Of a stretch of 64,000 nt of DNA, positions 19,615 to 30,548 are shown one piece after another. The DNA lies in NCBI RefSeq assembly GCF_016756495.1, contig NZ_AP023243.1, forward strand, positions 1-64,000, given 5' to 3'. Position numbers and translations under genes: made by a program. Every line of letters begins with the position of its first letter. Position 1 is the first letter of the stretch. Under the pieces are notes generated by a model. It was not told the DNA's origin. It ran no database searches and saw only the letters and a list, made by a program, of their open reading frames with translations. Source of the stretch: Mesorhizobium sp. 113-3-3. GTDB taxonomy: Bacteria > Pseudomonadota > Alphaproteobacteria > Rhizobiales > Rhizobiaceae.

Positions 19615-22197
19615 TCAGAGCGTCCGGGTCACCATCTCGACGCGGAAGCACTCGATGATGTCGCCGACGCGCATGTCCTCGTAGTTCTGGAAGGCCATGC
19701 CGCACTCCTGGCCGCCGGGGACTTCCGAAACCTCGTCCTTGAAGCGCTTCAGCGTCTTCAGCGTGCCTTCGTGGATGACGACGTTGTCGCGGATCAGGCG
19801 CACGCCCGCGCCGCGCTCGACCTTGCCTTCGGTGACACGGCAGCCGGCGATCTTGCCGACCTTGGTGATGTCGAAGATTTCGAGGATCTCGGCATTGCCG
19901 ATGAAGGTCTCGCGACGCTCCGGCGACAGCAGGCCCGACAGAGCCGCCTTCACATCATCAACGAGGTTGTAGATGATCGAGTAGTAGCGGATTTCGATGC
20001 CCGCGGCCGCGGCCGCGGCCCGTGCCTGCACGTTGGCACGGACGTTGAAGCCGATGATGGCCGCACCAGAGGTTTCCGCCAGCGAGACGTCGCTTTCGGT
20101 GATGGCGCCGGCGCCGGCATGAACGATGCGCGCACGCACCTCGTCGGTGCCGAGCTTGTCCAACGCGGCGTTGATCGCCTCGATCGAACCCTGCACGTCG
20201 CCCTTGATGACCAGCGGGAATTCCTTCAGCCCGCTCGTCTGCAACTGCGACATCATCTGTTCGAGCGAACCGCGCTGGCCGGCATGCTTGGCCACTGCCT
20301 TTTCGCGCGCCAGACGCTGGCGATACTCGGTGATTTCGCGGGCGCGGGCCTCGTTGTTGACCACGGCGAAGCGGTCACCCGCCTGCGGGGTTCCCTGAAG
20401 GCCGAGCACCTCGACCGGCATCGCCGGCGGCGCTTCCTTGATCTGCTCGCCGCGATCGTTGACCAGAGCGCGCACGCGGCCCCATTCGTTGCCGGCAACA
20501 AGGATGTCGCCAGGCATCAGCGTGCCGGTCTGCACCAGCACGGTGGCAACCGGGCCACGGCCCTTGTCGAGCTGCGCTTCGATGACGACGCCTTCGGCGG
20601 TACGATCCGGATTGGCCTTCAGGTCGAGGATTTCGGCCTGCAGCAGGATCGCCTCGAGCAGCTTGTCGAGATTGGTGCCCTTGGTCGCCGACACTTCGAC
20701 ATCAAGCACTTCACCGCCCATCGATTCGACGAAGACCTCATGGCGCAGCAGTTCGGAGCGCACCTTCTGCGGATCGGCGTCGTGCTTGTCGATCTTGTTG
20801 ATCGCCACGATGATCGGAACGCCGGCCGCCTTGGCATGGCTGATCGATTCGATCGTCTGCGGCATCACGCTGTCATCGGCCGCCACCACCAGGATGGCGA
20901 TGTCGGTGGCCTGGGCGCCGCGAGCACGCATCGCCGTGAAGGCGGCGTGGCCGGGCGTGTCGATGAAGGTGATCTTCTGACCATTCTTCTCGACCTGATA
21001 GGCCCCGATATGCTGGGTGATGCCGCCGGCCTCGCCGGAGACCACATTGGCATTGCGGATGGCGTCGAGCAGCGAGGTTTTGCCGTGGTCGACGTGACCC
21101 ATGATGGTCACGACCGGCGGACGCGGCACCAGGTCCTCGGCATTGTCGGCGATGTTGAACAGGCCCTCCTCGATGTCGGATTCGGCAACGCGGCGGACCG
21201 TGTGGCCGAATTCGGTGGCGACCAGCTCGGCCGTGTCGGCGTCGATGACGTCGCCCGGCTTCAGGATCTGGCCCTGCTTCATGAAGAACTTGACCACATC
21301 GACCGCACGTTCGGACATGCGCTGCGCCAGTTCCTGGATGGTGATGGTCTCGGGCAGGATCACTTCGCGCATGACTTTCTCGCGCGGCTCATTATGCATC
21401 GCGCGCTTGAACTTCTCCTGGCGGCGACGCATCGACGACAGCGAACGGGCCCGCGCATCCTCGTCGGAAAGCGCGGAATTCAGCGTCAGCTTGCCACGGC
21501 GGCGATCTTCCTCGCCCTTGGTCGGCTTGGCCGGACGCGCCACTTCGGGCGTGACCAGGCGGCGCACCGGCGCGCCGGCGCCAGCCCGCTTCGGCTTGAC
21601 TTCTTCCTCTTCGTCCGCGGTTGCCAGTTCCGCGGCCAGCGGCGCGCGGCGGCGTGCCTCTTCCTCGGCGCGGCGGCGCGATTCGGCCTCGGTCTGCAAC
21701 CGCGCCTCTTCCTCGGCCTGGCGGCGCGCGGATTCCTCGCGCTCGCGCTTGCGGCGCTCTTCGTCCTCGGCCCGGCGCTTGGCCTCTTCGGCGGCGCGCT
21801 GACGGTCTTCGACCTCGCGGACCTTCGAGCCCTCGAGCGCCCTGCGGCGCGCTTCCATTTCGCTGCGCGACAGTTCGTTCAGCACCATGCCGCTGCGCTC
21901 GACGGGAGCGGGCGGCGGAGGCGGAGGCGGCGCCTTCGGCGCTTCCTGCACGACAGGGGCCGCGGCAACCGGCGGCTTCGGCGTGAAGACAGGCACAGGG
22001 GCAGCGGCAACCGGCTCCGGCTTGTCGCCGGGCAGGGAGAATTTGCGCTTCTTGGTCTCGACCACGACCGACTTGGTACGGCCATGCGAGAAATTCTGGC
22101 GCACGGTGCCCTGTTCCATGCCGGGGCGCTTCAGCGTCAAGGTCTTCTTCGGTGTAACACTCAACGTCTTGTCGTCGCCCGATTTCGTATCGCTCAT
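19615..22197 (-). CDS. infB: Translation initiation factor IF-2
   Basis: IF-2 is the GTPase that brings fMet-tRNA to the 30S subunit. The 860-residue protein has a long N-terminal low-complexity region rich in Pro, Ala, Arg and Glu (about residues 50-250), the IF2_N domain around 285-340, and the GTPase motifs [20 protein letters not shown] and NKID. Domains II to IV follow to the C-terminus. The GC-rich hexamer CCGCGG repeat near 20000-20023 encodes a run of alanines in a domain III helix. The start overlaps the ylxR stop by four bases (ATGA). Confidence 0.97.
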   Translation of the reverse strand: MSDTKSGDDKTLSVTPKKTLTLKRPGMEQGTVRQNFSHGRTKSVVVETKKRKFSLPGDKPEPVAAAPVPVFTPKPPVAAAPVVQEAPKAPPPPPPPAPVERSGMVLNELSRSEMEARRRALEGSKVREVEDRQRAAEEAKRRAEDEERRKREREESARRQAEEEARLQTEAESRRRAEEEARRRAPLAAELATADEEEEVKPKRAGAGAPVRRLVTPEVARPAKPTKGEEDRRRGKLTLNSALSDEDARARSLSSMRRRQEKFKRAMHNEPREKVMREVILPETITIQELAQRMSERAVDVVKFFMKQGQILKPGDVIDADTAELVATEFGHTVRRVAESDIEEGLFNIADNAEDLVPRPPVVTIMGHVDHGKTSLLDAIRNANVVSGEAGGITQHIGAYQVEKNGQKITFIDTPGHAAFTAMRARGAQATDIAILVVAADDSVMPQTIESISHAKAAGVPIIVAINKIDKHDADPQKVRSELLRHEVFVESMGGEVLDVEVSATKGTNLDKLLEAILLQAEILDLKANPDRTAEGVVIEAQLDKGRGPVATVLVQTGTLMPGDILVAGNEWGRVRALVNDRGEQIKEAPPAMPVEVLGLQGTPQAGDRFAVVNNEARAREITEYRQRLAREKAVAKHAGQRGSLEQMMSQLQTSGLKEFPLVIKGDVQGSIEAINAALDKLGTDEVRARIVHAGAGAITESDVSLAETSGAAIIGFNVRANVQARAAAAAAGIEIRYYSIIYNLVDDVKAALSGLLSPERRETFIGNAEILEIFDITKVGKIAGCRVTEGKVERGAGVRLIRDNVVIHEGTLKTLKRFKDEVSEVPGGQECGMAFQNYEDMRVGDIIECFRVEMVTRTL

Positions 22198-22844
22198 TCC
22201 ATATCCTCTGCGGGCTCATCTTCGTCAGCAACGGCCGCAAGCATTGCCAGATCGTCCGGGGTACCGCCCCGATATCGGTCGAGCGCAACCATGCGCTTCT
22301 GGACCGCCTTACCCGCGTCTCCCGCGAGGACGGCAGCATGTATCACATTTGTACCCCCCAATGCCAAGCTCAACTCGGCCTCGGAGAAAAGTTTGTAGGC
22401 AAGGATGGAAGGACCGCCAATATGGACGGTCGCCCGCCGCGCCTGGCTGATCTTTCGCACGCCATCGTCCGACGCTTCGGTCGCGTGCAGCACGAAAAGC
22501 GCCAGCCCGCCGCGCACGGCACTCTCAACCTTGGTGGCACCAAGAGAAATCGCGCCTGCCTTGCGGGCGAGACCCAGCATGCCCAGAGCGGATCTGGAAA
22601 GCAGCCCATCAACCATGCCGCCGAGATCGGGCGGCACGATCACCTGTGCCTTGAAGGCGCGGGCAAAAAGGTTCTTGGCCGCCGCCTTGTCGATATGTAG
22701 GCGGTCGGCACTCACCCAGCAACCGCGGCCGGGCAGATTTCTCTTGAGATCGGGAACGACGGCCGAATCCGGGCCGACGACGAACCGGATCAGATCATCC
22801 GGTTCGGCCTGCTTGCGGGTAACGATGCAGGTGCGATCGTTCAT
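22194..22844 (-). CDS. ylxR: YlxR-family RNA-binding protein (DUF448 plus L7Ae-like)
   Basis: The 216-residue protein has an N-terminal DUF448/YlxR domain with [19 protein letters not shown] and the signature [13 protein letters not shown], then a C-terminal L7Ae-like domain around residues 95-185 ([18 protein letters not shown]). Proteins of this fusion type bind RNA and are encoded in the nusA-infB operon of alphaproteobacteria. The ATG at 22844 with GGACGAG upstream is preferred over the TTG at 22853. The end overlaps infB by four bases. The exact role is unknown. Confidence 0.9.
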   Translation of the reverse strand: MNDRTCIVTRKQAEPDDLIRFVVGPDSAVVPDLKRNLPGRGCWVSADRLHIDKAAAKNLFARAFKAQVIVPPDLGGMVDGLLSRSALGMLGLARKAGAISLGATKVESAVRGGLALFVLHATEASDDGVRKISQARRATVHIGGPSILAYKLFSEAELSLALGGTNVIHAAVLAGDAGKAVQKRMVALDRYRGGTPDDLAMLAAVADEDEPAEDME

Positions 22845-22882
22845 CTCGTCCAAGGGCGGGTTGTGTGCGATGCGGTTTCACC

Positions 22883-24478
22883 TCACGCACCAACGGCTTC
22901 GTCAGCCGATGCTTCTTCGGCCGCAAGCTCGTCTTCGGAAATCCAGCCGGCCTTGAGACGGGCATTGAGCACCATCTGTTCGGCATCGGCGCGCGAAACA
23001 CCGTGATTGGCCAGCACGCCCGGATAGACCTTGGTCTCGCCGTCCTTGCGTTCCTTCCAGCCGGTCAGGTCGTCGGCGGCATAGCCGGCGAAATCCTCGA
23101 CCGTCTTCACGCCGTCCTCGCCGAGCGTCACCATCATGGCGGTGGTGATGCCGGGGATTTCGCGCAACTCGTCCTTGACGCCCAGCGCCTTGCGCTTCTC
23201 GTCATGCTCGGCCTCGATCTTCTCGAGGTATTCGCGGGCACGGGTCTGGATTTCGGAAGCGGTGTCTTCGTCGAAACCATCGATCGAGGCGATCTCGCCA
23301 GCGTCGACATAGGCGACTTCCTCGACGCTGGTGAAGCCTTCGGAGGCCAGCACCTGGCCGACCATCTCGTCGACATCGAGGGCTTCCATGAACAGCGCCG
23401 AACGCTCGACGAATTCCTTCTGGCGGCGCTCGGATTCCTCGGCCTCGGTCAGGATGTCGATATCCCAGCCGGTGAGCTGCGAGGCGAGACGCACGTTCTG
23501 GCCGCGGCGGCCGATGGCCAGCGACAGCTGATCGTCGGGAACCACCACTTCGATGCGCTCGGCGTCCTCGTCGAGCACGACCTTGGCGACTTCCGCCGGC
23601 TGCAGCGCATTGACGATGAAGGAGGCGGCCGAGGGCGACCACGGAATGATGTCGATCTTCTCGCCCTGCAATTCGCCGACGACGGCCTGGACGCGGCTGC
23701 CGCGCATACCGACGCAGGCGCCGACCGGATCGATCGAGGAATCGCGCGAGATGACGGCGATCTTGGCGCGCGAGCCCGGATCGCGGGCGACCGACTTGAT
23801 CTCGATGATGCCGTCATAGATTTCCGGCACTTCCATGGTGAACAGCTTCGCCATGAACTGCGGATGGGTGCGCGACAGGAAGATCTGCGGGCCGCGCTGC
23901 TCGCGACGCACGTCGTAGACATAGGCGCGGACGCGGTCGCCATACTTGTAGTTTTCGCGCGGAATCAGCTCATCGCGGCGGATGATCGCCTCGCCACGGC
24001 CGAGATCGACGATGACATTGCCATATTCGACACGCTTGACGGTGCCGTTGACGATCTCGCCGATGCGGTCCTTGTATTCGTCATACTGGCGGTCACGCTC
24101 GGCCTCGCGCACTTTCTGCACGATGACCTGCTTGGCCGACTGGGCGGCGATGCGGCCGAAATCCATTGGCGGCAGCTGTTCGGCGATGAAGTCGCCGAGC
24201 TGGGCATCCGGATTGCGCTCGCGGGCCGAGGAAATGGCGATCTGGGTCGCGTAGTCGTCGACCTTTTCGACCACTTCCATCAGCCGCTGCAGCTTCATCT
24301 CGCCGGTGTTCGGGTTGATGTCGGCGCGGATGTTGGTCTCCTGGCCGTATCGCGAACGCGCCGCCTTCTGGATCGCATCGGCCATGGCGGCGATGACGAT
24401 CGACTTGTCGATCGACTTTTCACGCGCGACCGCGTCGGCAATCTGCAGCAGTTCAAGTCTGTTGGCGCTTACAACCAT
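22883..24478 (-). CDS. nusA: Transcription termination/antitermination factor NusA
   Basis: NusA binds RNA polymerase and RNA and modulates pausing, termination and rrn antitermination. The 531 residues show the N-terminal polymerase-binding domain ([20 protein letters not shown]), S1 near residue 135, two KH domains ([20 protein letters not shown] and [20 protein letters not shown]), and two C-terminal helix-hairpin-helix repeats (residues 355-505). The ATG at 24478 gives the standard N-terminus. It lies 49 bp after rimP and 38 bp before ylxR in the operon. Confidence 0.97.
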   Translation of the reverse strand: MVVSANRLELLQIADAVAREKSIDKSIVIAAMADAIQKAARSRYGQETNIRADINPNTGEMKLQRLMEVVEKVDDYATQIAISSARERNPDAQLGDFIAEQLPPMDFGRIAAQSAKQVIVQKVREAERDRQYDEYKDRIGEIVNGTVKRVEYGNVIVDLGRGEAIIRRDELIPRENYKYGDRVRAYVYDVRREQRGPQIFLSRTHPQFMAKLFTMEVPEIYDGIIEIKSVARDPGSRAKIAVISRDSSIDPVGACVGMRGSRVQAVVGELQGEKIDIIPWSPSAASFIVNALQPAEVAKVVLDEDAERIEVVVPDDQLSLAIGRRGQNVRLASQLTGWDIDILTEAEESERRQKEFVERSALFMEALDVDEMVGQVLASEGFTSVEEVAYVDAGEIASIDGFDEDTASEIQTRAREYLEKIEAEHDEKRKALGVKDELREIPGITTAMMVTLGEDGVKTVEDFAGYAADDLTGWKERKDGETKVYPGVLANHGVSRADAEQMVLNARLKAGWISEDELAAEEASADEAVGA

Positions 24479-24527
24479 GTTTTTTCTCCCGAGCCTGTTT
24501 GCCGGACCTTTGCGCCCGGCAGCTCAA

Positions 24528-25175
24528 TCAACTTTCCTGTTCGTGTTCTTCCGTGGCGTCCGCTTCCGCACCCTCGGGCACGTCATCGTCCGGTTCGCCG
24601 CGACGTTTCTTGGCTTCCTTGCGCGCCCTGTTGTCCTTCGACAACGCATCGCGGATGAGGTCGTCGGTCAGGATCAGCCGGGTTTCGGCAATGGCGTCGT
24701 AAGGCACGCGCACTGTCGGCTCCTCGCCATAGGCCGCCTTGTCGCGCTCGATCAGCACGTCGTTCTCGCCGGCCTCGGCGATCTTGCCCTTGAAGCGCTT
24801 GCGATCGGCGACGATGACCGATGTTTCCATCTTCACCAGATGACCGGTCCAGGTCACGAAATCCGATTTGCGCACCAACGGCCGGTCGATGCCGGGCGAA
24901 GACACTTCGAGATGATAGGCCTTTTCGATCGGATCATCGACGTCGAGCGCCGGCGACACCGCGCGGCTGACCTCTTCGCAGTCCTCGACGGTCATGGTGC
25001 CGTCCTCGCGCTCGGCCATGATCTGCAGCGTCAGCCCGTTCTGGCCGGACAGATGCACCCGCACGAGGCGAAAGCCGATGCCGCGCAGCACCGGTTGGAC
25101 GATCAGCGCAATGCGCGCATCGATGCCGCTTTCGCGGATGATGCGGTCGTCACCTTCGCTTGCCGTTGCAGTCAT
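24528..25175 (-). CDS. rimP: Ribosome maturation factor RimP
   Basis: RimP assists late 30S maturation. The protein has the N-terminal alpha/beta domain with [20 protein letters not shown] and [18 protein letters not shown], the strongest family signature, then the SH3-like C-terminal domain, followed by a charged tail (residues 190-215) ending in EEHEQES. The ATG at 25175 is used; the TTG just upstream is less likely. It is the first gene of the operon, so the operon promoter is expected in the 286 bp before the small protein gene at 25462. Confidence 0.94.
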   Translation of the reverse strand: MTATASEGDDRIIRESGIDARIALIVQPVLRGIGFRLVRVHLSGQNGLTLQIMAEREDGTMTVEDCEEVSRAVSPALDVDDPIEKAYHLEVSSPGIDRPLVRKSDFVTWTGHLVKMETSVIVADRKRFKGKIAEAGENDVLIERDKAAYGEEPTVRVPYDAIAETRLILTDDLIRDALSKDNRARKEAKKRRGEPDDDVPEGAEADATEEHEQES

Positions 25176-25350
25176 CAAGTACCTGTCGTTTCGAACCTAT
25201 CGGCAGGTAATAAAAAAGAGCGGGACCGGGTGGACCCACTCTTCGTCATACCGACCAAGAATTTGAGGCTGATATAAACCAACATGGCCGGTCTTTCAAG
25301 CCCGCCGTGCCGGTTCGGCAAAAGCCCTGACAGCGTCAGCATTGCTCCAG

Positions 25351-25371
25351 GCGCATGGCCACCATGCGCCA
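25351..25371. promoter_or_regulatory. Hairpin in the divergent rimP/small-protein gap
   Basis: GGCGCATGG and CCATGCGCC form a perfect 9-bp inverted repeat with a 3-base loop. It lies 176 bp upstream of rimP and 91 bp upstream of the small gene. CTGAC/GTCAG at 25328-25340 is a second small hairpin. It may be a leader hairpin or an operator; no T tract follows. Confidence 0.35.
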
Positions 25372-25461
25372 ATCCCCCTGTGAGAGCCGGCGGGGCGCTC
25401 TTATCTGTTAGCCACGACACGAACAGAAGCGGCGGGCGGTGGCGCGCGAAAGGACAAGATC

Positions 25462-25626
25462 ATGAGCAACCGCAGACTATTTTCCGCCTTGGGCGATCTC
25501 TTCACCGCATTCGGCAGCGCGGTCGCCGCGTCGCGCGCCGTGGAAGCCGGCCGCAAGCCGCGCGCCGACGATTTGCGCAAGCTCGGCATGGATCCGGCCA
25601 TCTTCAACAGGATCGGCCGTTTCTGA
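25462..25626 (+). CDS. Small 54-aa protein of unknown function
   Basis: An ATG with AAAGGACAAG upstream opens a 54-codon frame (MSNRRLFSALGDLFTAFGSA at the start) that ends with TGA at 25624. The protein has an amphipathic N-terminal helix and a basic C-terminal half with the pattern RADDLRKLGMDPAIFNRIGR. That C-terminal pattern resembles small rhizobial DUF1127-like proteins, where a basic helix binds RNA or DNA, but I cannot confirm membership. The good ribosome site and the position between rimP and trmB support a real gene. Confidence 0.6.
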   Translation: MSNRRLFSALGDLFTAFGSAVAASRAVEAGRKPRADDLRKLGMDPAIFNRIGRF

Positions 25627-25653
25627 AAATCTGGCGAGGATCCTCGAGGCCGC

Positions 25654-26355
25654 CTATTTCCTGACAAAGGTCAGATAGGCAGGCCGCCGGCCCTCGCGAA
25701 TGGCCTTCGCCTCGTAACGCGTGCCCGGCCAGCCCTCATAGGGGCGGTGCCAGTCGGCAGCTTCCGCTGCCTGCCATGCGAAGGCGCCATGCGCCCGGCA
25801 ATGCAGCAAGGTCCAGTTTACATAGGTGTCGATATCGGACGCGAAGCGGAATTTTGAGCCCGGCTTCAGGACGCGCGCGAAACGTTCGAGATTGACCGGA
25901 CTGACGAAACGCCGCTTCCAGTGCTTCTTCTTCGGCCAGGGATCGGGATAGAGAAGATCGATGCCGTCGAGCGAGGCCGGCGGCAGCCAGTCGAGCAGCC
26001 GCGTGGCGTCGTCGTCATGAACCCGCAAATTGGCCAGCGGCCTTGCCCGCACCGCCATCATCATCTTGGCCATGCCGTTGACGAAGGGCTCGACGCCGAT
26101 GAAGCCGGTCGTCGGCGCCTCGATGGCGCGCTGCAGAAGATGTTCGCCGCCGCCAAAACCGATCTCGAGCCGAACGGTCGAAACTTCAGTCTCGAACAGA
26201 GTGCGCAGATCCGACGGCGCGTCAGCCGTCAGGTCGAGCCTATAGGCGTCAAGCCCGCTTTCCAGGGCCGCCGCCTGCGCCGGGCGAACGGGCTTGCCAC
26301 GCCGACGACCGAAAAAGGCTTCGGTCGCACGGCTTGGCCTGTCTTGCTGGCTCAT
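25654..26355 (-). CDS. trmB: tRNA (guanine-N7-)-methyltransferase
   Basis: TrmB forms m7G46 in tRNA variable loops. The 233-residue protein has the SAM motif [15 protein letters not shown] near residue 63, [14 protein letters not shown], and the signature [18 protein letters not shown], with the C-terminal [12 protein letters not shown] that contacts tRNA. Length is normal. It lies 26 bp after metK on the same strand and is probably co-transcribed with it. Confidence 0.96.
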   Translation of the reverse strand: MSQQDRPSRATEAFFGRRRGKPVRPAQAAALESGLDAYRLDLTADAPSDLRTLFETEVSTVRLEIGFGGGEHLLQRAIEAPTTGFIGVEPFVNGMAKMMMAVRARPLANLRVHDDDATRLLDWLPPASLDGIDLLYPDPWPKKKHWKRRFVSPVNLERFARVLKPGSKFRFASDIDTYVNWTLLHCRAHGAFAWQAAEAADWHRPYEGWPGTRYEAKAIREGRRPAYLTFVRK

Positions 26356-26381
26356 CGGGCGGCGCGGGATCTGTCGTGGCC

Positions 26382-27647
26382 TCAGGCCGCGACAGCATCC
26401 TTGAGCGCCTTGGCGAGATCGGTCTTTTCCCAGGAGAAAGACCCGTCACGGCCGGCCTTGCGGCCGAAATGGCCGTAAGACGACGTCTTGGCGTAGATCG
26501 GCTTGTTGAGGTCGAGATGACGGCGGATGCCTGACGGCGACAGATCCATCACGCTGCGCAGCGCGTCCTCGAGCTTTGCCTCGTCGACCTTGCCGGTGCC
26601 GTGCAGGTCGACATAGACCGACAGGGGCTGGGCGACGCCGATGGCGTAGGAAAGCTGGATGGTGCAGCGGTCGGCAAGCTTGGCGGCCACGACATTCTTG
26701 GCCAGGTAGCGCGCCGCATAGGCCGCCGAACGGTCGACCTTGGTGGTGTCCTTGCCGGAGAAGGCGCCGCCGCCATGCGGTGCCGCGCCGCCATAGGTGT
26801 CGACGATGATCTTGCGGCCGGTGAGGCCGGCGTCCCCGTCCGGGCCGCCGATGACGAACTTGCCGGTCGGGTTGATGTACCACATGCAATCGTCGGCGAT
26901 CTTGAGATCGCCAAGTGCCTCGCGGATATAGGGTTCCACGACCTTGCGGACCTTCTTGGAGTCCCAGGTCGCGTCGAGATGCTGGGTCGACAGCACGATC
27001 TGCGTCGCCTCGGCGGCCTTGCCGTCGATGTAGCGGACGGTGACCTGGCTCTTGGCGTCCGGGCCGAGCTTGCCGGCCTCGCCGTTGTTTTCATGACGGG
27101 CGGCGGCCAGCAGTTCGAGGATCTTGTGGCTGTAGTAGATCGGCGCCGGCATCAGGTCCGGCGTCTCGCGGCAGGCATAGCCGAACATGATGCCCTGGTC
27201 GCCGGCCCCTTCCTCGCCCTGGCGGTCGGCGGCGTTGTCGACGCCCTGGCCGATGTCGGGCGACTGGCCGTGCAGGAGAACCTCGATCTTGGCCGTCTTC
27301 CAGTGGAAGCCCGCCTGCTCGTAGCCGATCTCGCGAATCGCCTTGCGGGCGACGGATTTGAACTTCGCCGGGTTCACGACCGGGTGGCCTGCGGCATCCT
27401 TGAGGATGTTGCCGGCCTTGTCCTTCTTCAGCAGCGTCTCGGGGACGCGCACTTCGCCGGCGATGACGACGCGGTTGGTGGTCGCGAGCGTCTCGCAGGC
27501 GACACGGACTTTCCACGGGTCCATGCCGGTCTTCTTGGCTTCACGGTAGACCAGGTCGACAATCTCGTCGGAGATCCGGTCGCAGACTTTGTCGGGATGG
27601 CCCTCGGCAACGGATTCCGAGGTAAAGAAGTAATTCTGCCGCGTCAC
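26382..27647 (-). CDS. metK: S-adenosylmethionine synthetase
   Basis: MetK makes SAM from methionine and ATP, feeding methyltransferases such as TrmB, encoded next to it. The 421 residues contain the N-terminal [20 protein letters not shown], the second-domain signature [12 protein letters not shown] and the third-domain [15 protein letters not shown]. The start is GTG with AGAGGGG upstream. Length is slightly longer than E. coli MetK (384 aa), with an insertion near residues 70-90 as in other alphaproteobacteria. A hairpin with a T tract sits directly ahead of its ribosome site. Confidence 0.97.
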   Translation of the reverse strand: MTRQNYFFTSESVAEGHPDKVCDRISDEIVDLVYREAKKTGMDPWKVRVACETLATTNRVVIAGEVRVPETLLKKDKAGNILKDAAGHPVVNPAKFKSVARKAIREIGYEQAGFHWKTAKIEVLLHGQSPDIGQGVDNAADRQGEEGAGDQGIMFGYACRETPDLMPAPIYYSHKILELLAAARHENNGEAGKLGPDAKSQVTVRYIDGKAAEATQIVLSTQHLDATWDSKKVRKVVEPYIREALGDLKIADDCMWYINPTGKFVIGGPDGDAGLTGRKIIVDTYGGAAPHGGGAFSGKDTTKVDRSAAYAARYLAKNVVAAKLADRCTIQLSYAIGVAQPLSVYVDLHGTGKVDEAKLEDALRSVMDLSPSGIRRHLDLNKPIYAKTSSYGHFGRKAGRDGSFSWEKTDLAKALKDAVAA

Positions 27648-27662
27648 GGGTGTCCCCTCTTG

Positions 27663-27686
27663 AAAAACGATCGGCAGGCTGCCGAT
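27663..27686 (-). terminator. Hairpin plus T tract directly ahead of metK
   Basis: ATCGGCAG at 27670-27677 and CTGCCGAT at 27679-27686 form a hairpin with a very short loop; on the minus strand TCGTTTTTC follows, and the metK start lies 16 bp beyond. It could end transcription from the upstream regulator gene or act as an attenuator for metK. No SAM riboswitch consensus was recognised around it. Confidence 0.5.
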
Positions 27687-27776
27687 TTTGGCGCGCCACG
27701 TGTTAGCGGGGCAAAGCGCCGCTCGTCAAGCGTTGCCGCCATCCTGGCACGACTGTCGATGTCGATATCTTGTGCC

Positions 27777-27798
27777 ACCGGCGGCGAATGCCGCCGGT
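27777..27798 (-). repeat. 9-bp hairpin after the XRE regulator gene
   Basis: ACCGGCGGC and GCCGCCGGT form a perfect 9-bp stem with a 4-base loop, 18 bp after the stop codon of the regulator. There is no T tract. It may stabilise the 3' end or act with the T-rich hairpin nearer metK. Confidence 0.4.
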
Positions 27799-27815
27799 TC
27801 GAGGCGCATCGAGGG

Positions 27816-28235
27816 TCAGTCGAGATCGTCGGCGGCGAGCGACTTCACCAGGTCGATGATCCTGCGGCGCACCTTGACGTCGGCGATCTTGACGAAGGCC
27901 CGGTTGAGCTGAAGGCCTTCGGGACTGCCGCAGAATTCGACGGCGAAAGCCATCGACGCATCCTCGGAAAAGCCACGGCCGGCCACCGCTTCCTGGCCCG
28001 GCGCGTCCTCGAAGAAGAAGGCGACAGGCACGCCGAGTATGGACGCTATCGCCTGCAGCCGGCTGGCGCCGACGCGATTGGTGCCCTTTTCATATTTCTG
28101 GATCTGTTGAAATGTGATGCCGAGATTTTCGCCCAGCTTCTCCTGGCTCATTCCGAGCATGTTGCGGCGAAGTCTGACGCGGCTTCCAACGTGGATGTCG
28201 ATGGGATTGGGTTTCTTCTTGTTTTCTTCTGTCAT
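27816..28235 (-). CDS. XRE-family transcriptional regulator
   Basis: The 139-residue protein has an XRE helix-turn-helix at residues 13-67 (GSRVRLRRNMLGMSQEKLGE and ITFQQIQKYEKGTNRVGASR), followed by a C-terminal segment of unknown role with a RRRIIDLVKSLA helix. The ATG at 28235 has a strong GAGGAAAAA site, so the longer open frame is rejected. Regulators of this type sit between lnt and metK in several rhizobia as I recall. Targets are unknown. Confidence 0.88.
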   Translation of the reverse strand: MTEENKKKPNPIDIHVGSRVRLRRNMLGMSQEKLGENLGITFQQIQKYEKGTNRVGASRLQAIASILGVPVAFFFEDAPGQEAVAGRGFSEDASMAFAVEFCGSPEGLQLNRAFVKIADVKVRRRIIDLVKSLAADDLD

Positions 28236-28281
28236 TTTTTCCTCGCCGAATTTTTTCGGCTTTGTGATTTTTTTCCTGCCC

Positions 28282-28326
28282 AAAAAAAGCCGGAGGCGAC
28301 TGCCCCAACAGACGATCCACCGGCTT
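28282..28326 (-). terminator. Terminator between lnt and the XRE gene
   Basis: On the minus strand AAGCCGG (28326-28320) pairs with CCGGCTT (28293-28287), with a 26-base loop, and runs into a TTTTTTT tract. It lies about 50 bp after the lnt stop and should end the transcript of lnt and its upstream genes. Confidence 0.75.
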
Positions 28327-28373
28327 CGAGAAATTTTCAGGCGATACAGTATGAGTTTCTAATGTGTCGACTG

Positions 28374-29966
28374 TCAATTCACCCGTAGCCTTTGCCTTAC
28401 GTTCAACAGCGCCCCCACCAGCGCAAACAGCAACATGATCAGCATTCCGTTAATGCGCCGCTGGGCCGAGGAAACGACCGCCTGTCCGGCAATCGGCACC
28501 TTCACATCAATGGCTCCGCGCGCGTCGATCGCCAACGCATCGACGATGCGTCCGTGTGGATCGACGACGGCCGAGATGCCGTTGTTGGCAGCACGCAGCA
28601 AGGGCAATCCGTTCTCCACCGCGCGAATCTGGGCCTGCCTGAAATGCTGATACGGTCCCGGTGTGTCCCCGAACCAGGCATCATTGGTAACGTTCACAAT
28701 AAGCTGTGCTGACGTAGCGTCAACTGCCACGAGATCGGGAAAGATCACCTCGTAACAGATAAAAGGCAGGGCACGGATGCCGCCCGGCAGCGTGATGGGA
28801 TGGCGCTCGTTGCCGGCGGCGAACGTCACCGGTCCGGCGACAAGCTGCGCGATGCCGAAACGGTTGAGCAGGTCGGCGAAAGGCAGGTATTCGCCGAACG
28901 GCACCAGATGGACCTTGTCGACGGCATCGGCGATTTCGCCCTTGTCGTTGATGGCCACCACGGAATTGTAATAGCGGCTGTCGGTGCCGGCCGCCGAGCC
29001 GCCTTCCTCGCGAACGACGCCGGCGATCAGCATCTGGCCGTCGGCCAGCATGTCGCCCAGCGCCGTCAAGGCATCCGGGCGTTCGGTGAAGAGGAACGGC
29101 ACCGAGGTTTCCGGCCAGACAATGAGCTGCGGCTTGCCGTGACCGGGGTCCGGCGCCTTGGCGGACAGGCCAAGCAAGGTGGCGAAGATGCGGTCGCGCA
29201 CCGAGGCGTCCCATTTTTCACTGAGGTCGACGGAAGGCTGGACGATGCGGACATCCAGGCTGCGCTCCGCCGGCTTTTCAGGAGCGGCGAGCCTGACATA
29301 GCCGAAACCGACATGGGCTGAGGCAAGCAGGACGAACAGTGCGGCGCCCAGGCGAAGATGCCGGCGCGCCGCCAGCAGCGCCGGCAACGCGAAAAGAAAC
29401 ACGGCAAGCGCGTTCATGCCGATCATGCCGGTCACCGAGACGCTCTGCATGAGAAGAGGCACCGGCATTGCCGCGTAGCCGACGGCATTCCAGGGAAAAC
29501 CGGTGAACAGGAAGCCGCGCAGCCACTCGGTCAGTCCGAAACCGAAGGCAAGGGCGGCGATGCGGCCGATATCGCTGCTCCACAGGAGCCGGGCGACCAT
29601 CGTGGCGAAGCCGTAGAAAAAGGCGAGCGCGAACGGAATGCCGACCACGGCGAAGGGAAGCGCCCAGGCAAACTCGTCGGCCTCGACGAGCAGCGCCGAG
29701 CCGATCCACCAGAGACCGGCGAGGAAATAGCCGAAGCCGAACCACCAGCCGACGGCGAAGGCCGGCCGCAATCGCCGAAACAGGCTACCCGAGGCTTCGC
29801 CGGTCGCGCCATCGAGCAGCCACACCAGCAACGGAAACGAAATGAAGCAGGCGGCGAAGAAATCGTAGGGCGCCTGGCCAAGCACCGCCAGTGCTCCAGC
29901 CAGAAAGGCCACGAGCGCACGCCGCCAACCCCAAAGCAGAATTATCCGGCCGGCCAGGCGCTCCAT
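28374..29966 (-). CDS. lnt: Apolipoprotein N-acyltransferase
   Basis: Lnt adds the third acyl chain to lipoproteins in the inner membrane. The 530-residue protein has about six membrane segments over residues 10-220 and a periplasmic nitrilase domain from about 230 to 490. The catalytic Glu-Lys-Cys triad appears in [25 protein letters not shown] and [11 protein letters not shown] last hydrophobic segment near 500-520 closes the protein. The ATG giving [13 protein letters not shown] is preferred over the upstream one. It is downstream of the VOC gene and corC. Confidence 0.95.
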   Translation of the reverse strand: MERLAGRIILLWGWRRALVAFLAGALAVLGQAPYDFFAACFISFPLLVWLLDGATGEASGSLFRRLRPAFAVGWWFGFGYFLAGLWWIGSALLVEADEFAWALPFAVVGIPFALAFFYGFATMVARLLWSSDIGRIAALAFGFGLTEWLRGFLFTGFPWNAVGYAAMPVPLLMQSVSVTGMIGMNALAVFLFALPALLAARRHLRLGAALFVLLASAHVGFGYVRLAAPEKPAERSLDVRIVQPSVDLSEKWDASVRDRIFATLLGLSAKAPDPGHGKPQLIVWPETSVPFLFTERPDALTALGDMLADGQMLIAGVVREEGGSAAGTDSRYYNSVVAINDKGEIADAVDKVHLVPFGEYLPFADLLNRFGIAQLVAGPVTFAAGNERHPITLPGGIRALPFICYEVIFPDLVAVDATSAQLIVNVTNDAWFGDTPGPYQHFRQAQIRAVENGLPLLRAANNGISAVVDPHGRIVDALAIDARGAIDVKVPIAGQAVVSSAQRRINGMLIMLLFALVGALLNVRQRLRVN

Positions 29967-30064
29967 GCATACTTCCGAGTCGCGCGAATCAGGACGCAAG
30001 ATTTATCAGGCCGCGGCCCGCGCTCCAAACGCCGACCTGCCAGTCGCAATGACCCGATCACCCT

Positions 30065-30535
30065 CTATCGATGCCAGCCCTCGATGCTGAGACCACTCAA
30101 CCGCTCGGCCTCTTCGCGGGAAACGGAACGGATGGGCTGGCTGAAGGTCCAGACATGGCCCTCGGGATCACGGGCCCGGTACTGGCGTTCGCCGTAGAAC
30201 TGGTCCGTCGGCTCCTGGATTATGTCGGCGCCGGCCGCCCGCGCCCGTTCGCAATGCGCATCCAGGCCGTCCTTGAGCCTGACATAGACAGACTGCGTGT
30301 TCTTGCCCGAGACCGAAGCCGGGCTCGCGACGTAATCGCTCCATTCGGAATCGACGATGATGGTGCAGTCGCCGTACCGCATCTCGGCGTGGACAAGCTT
30401 TCCGTCGGCATCGCTGACCACCATGCTGCGTTCGAAGCCGAAAGCCGCTTCGAGCCACGCCAGTGCTGCGCGAGGATCCCTGCAGAAGACACCGGACCCC
30501 AGGCTTGAGTGCTTGAATGGGTCGTCCACCGTCAT
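30065..30535 (-). CDS. VOC (glyoxalase/bleomycin resistance) superfamily protein
   Basis: The 156-residue protein has two beta-alpha-beta-beta-beta modules: SGVFCRDPRAALAWLEAAFG near residue 13 and SVYVRLKDGLDAHCERARAAG near 85, ending with RARDPEGHVWTFSQPI, the usual last strand. The family includes dioxygenases, isomerases and resistance proteins; the metal ligands are not clear enough to assign activity. The ATG at 30535 is 13 bp after the corC stop, which supports this start over the longer frame that would run into corC. Confidence 0.85.
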   Translation of the reverse strand: MTVDDPFKHSSLGSGVFCRDPRAALAWLEAAFGFERSMVVSDADGKLVHAEMRYGDCTIIVDSEWSDYVASPASVSGKNTQSVYVRLKDGLDAHCERARAAGADIIQEPTDQFYGERQYRARDPEGHVWTFSQPIRSVSREEAERLSGLSIEGWHR

Positions 30536-30548
30536 CGGCAGCGGAAAC

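Noticed and set aside
19771..22398. An 875-codon plus-strand open frame opposite infB
   Set aside because: It mirrors infB codon by codon in a high-GC genome, has no recognisable domain, and infB is certain. The same applies to long frames opposite nusA (22865-24658), pnp (14101-15342), metK (26601-28388), the substrate-binding gene (55229-57949) and dnaX (62440-63888).
27648..27815. SAM riboswitch upstream of metK
   Set aside because: The region has hairpins, but I could not match any known SAM or SAH riboswitch core by eye. It is kept only as a finding about an unknown leader.
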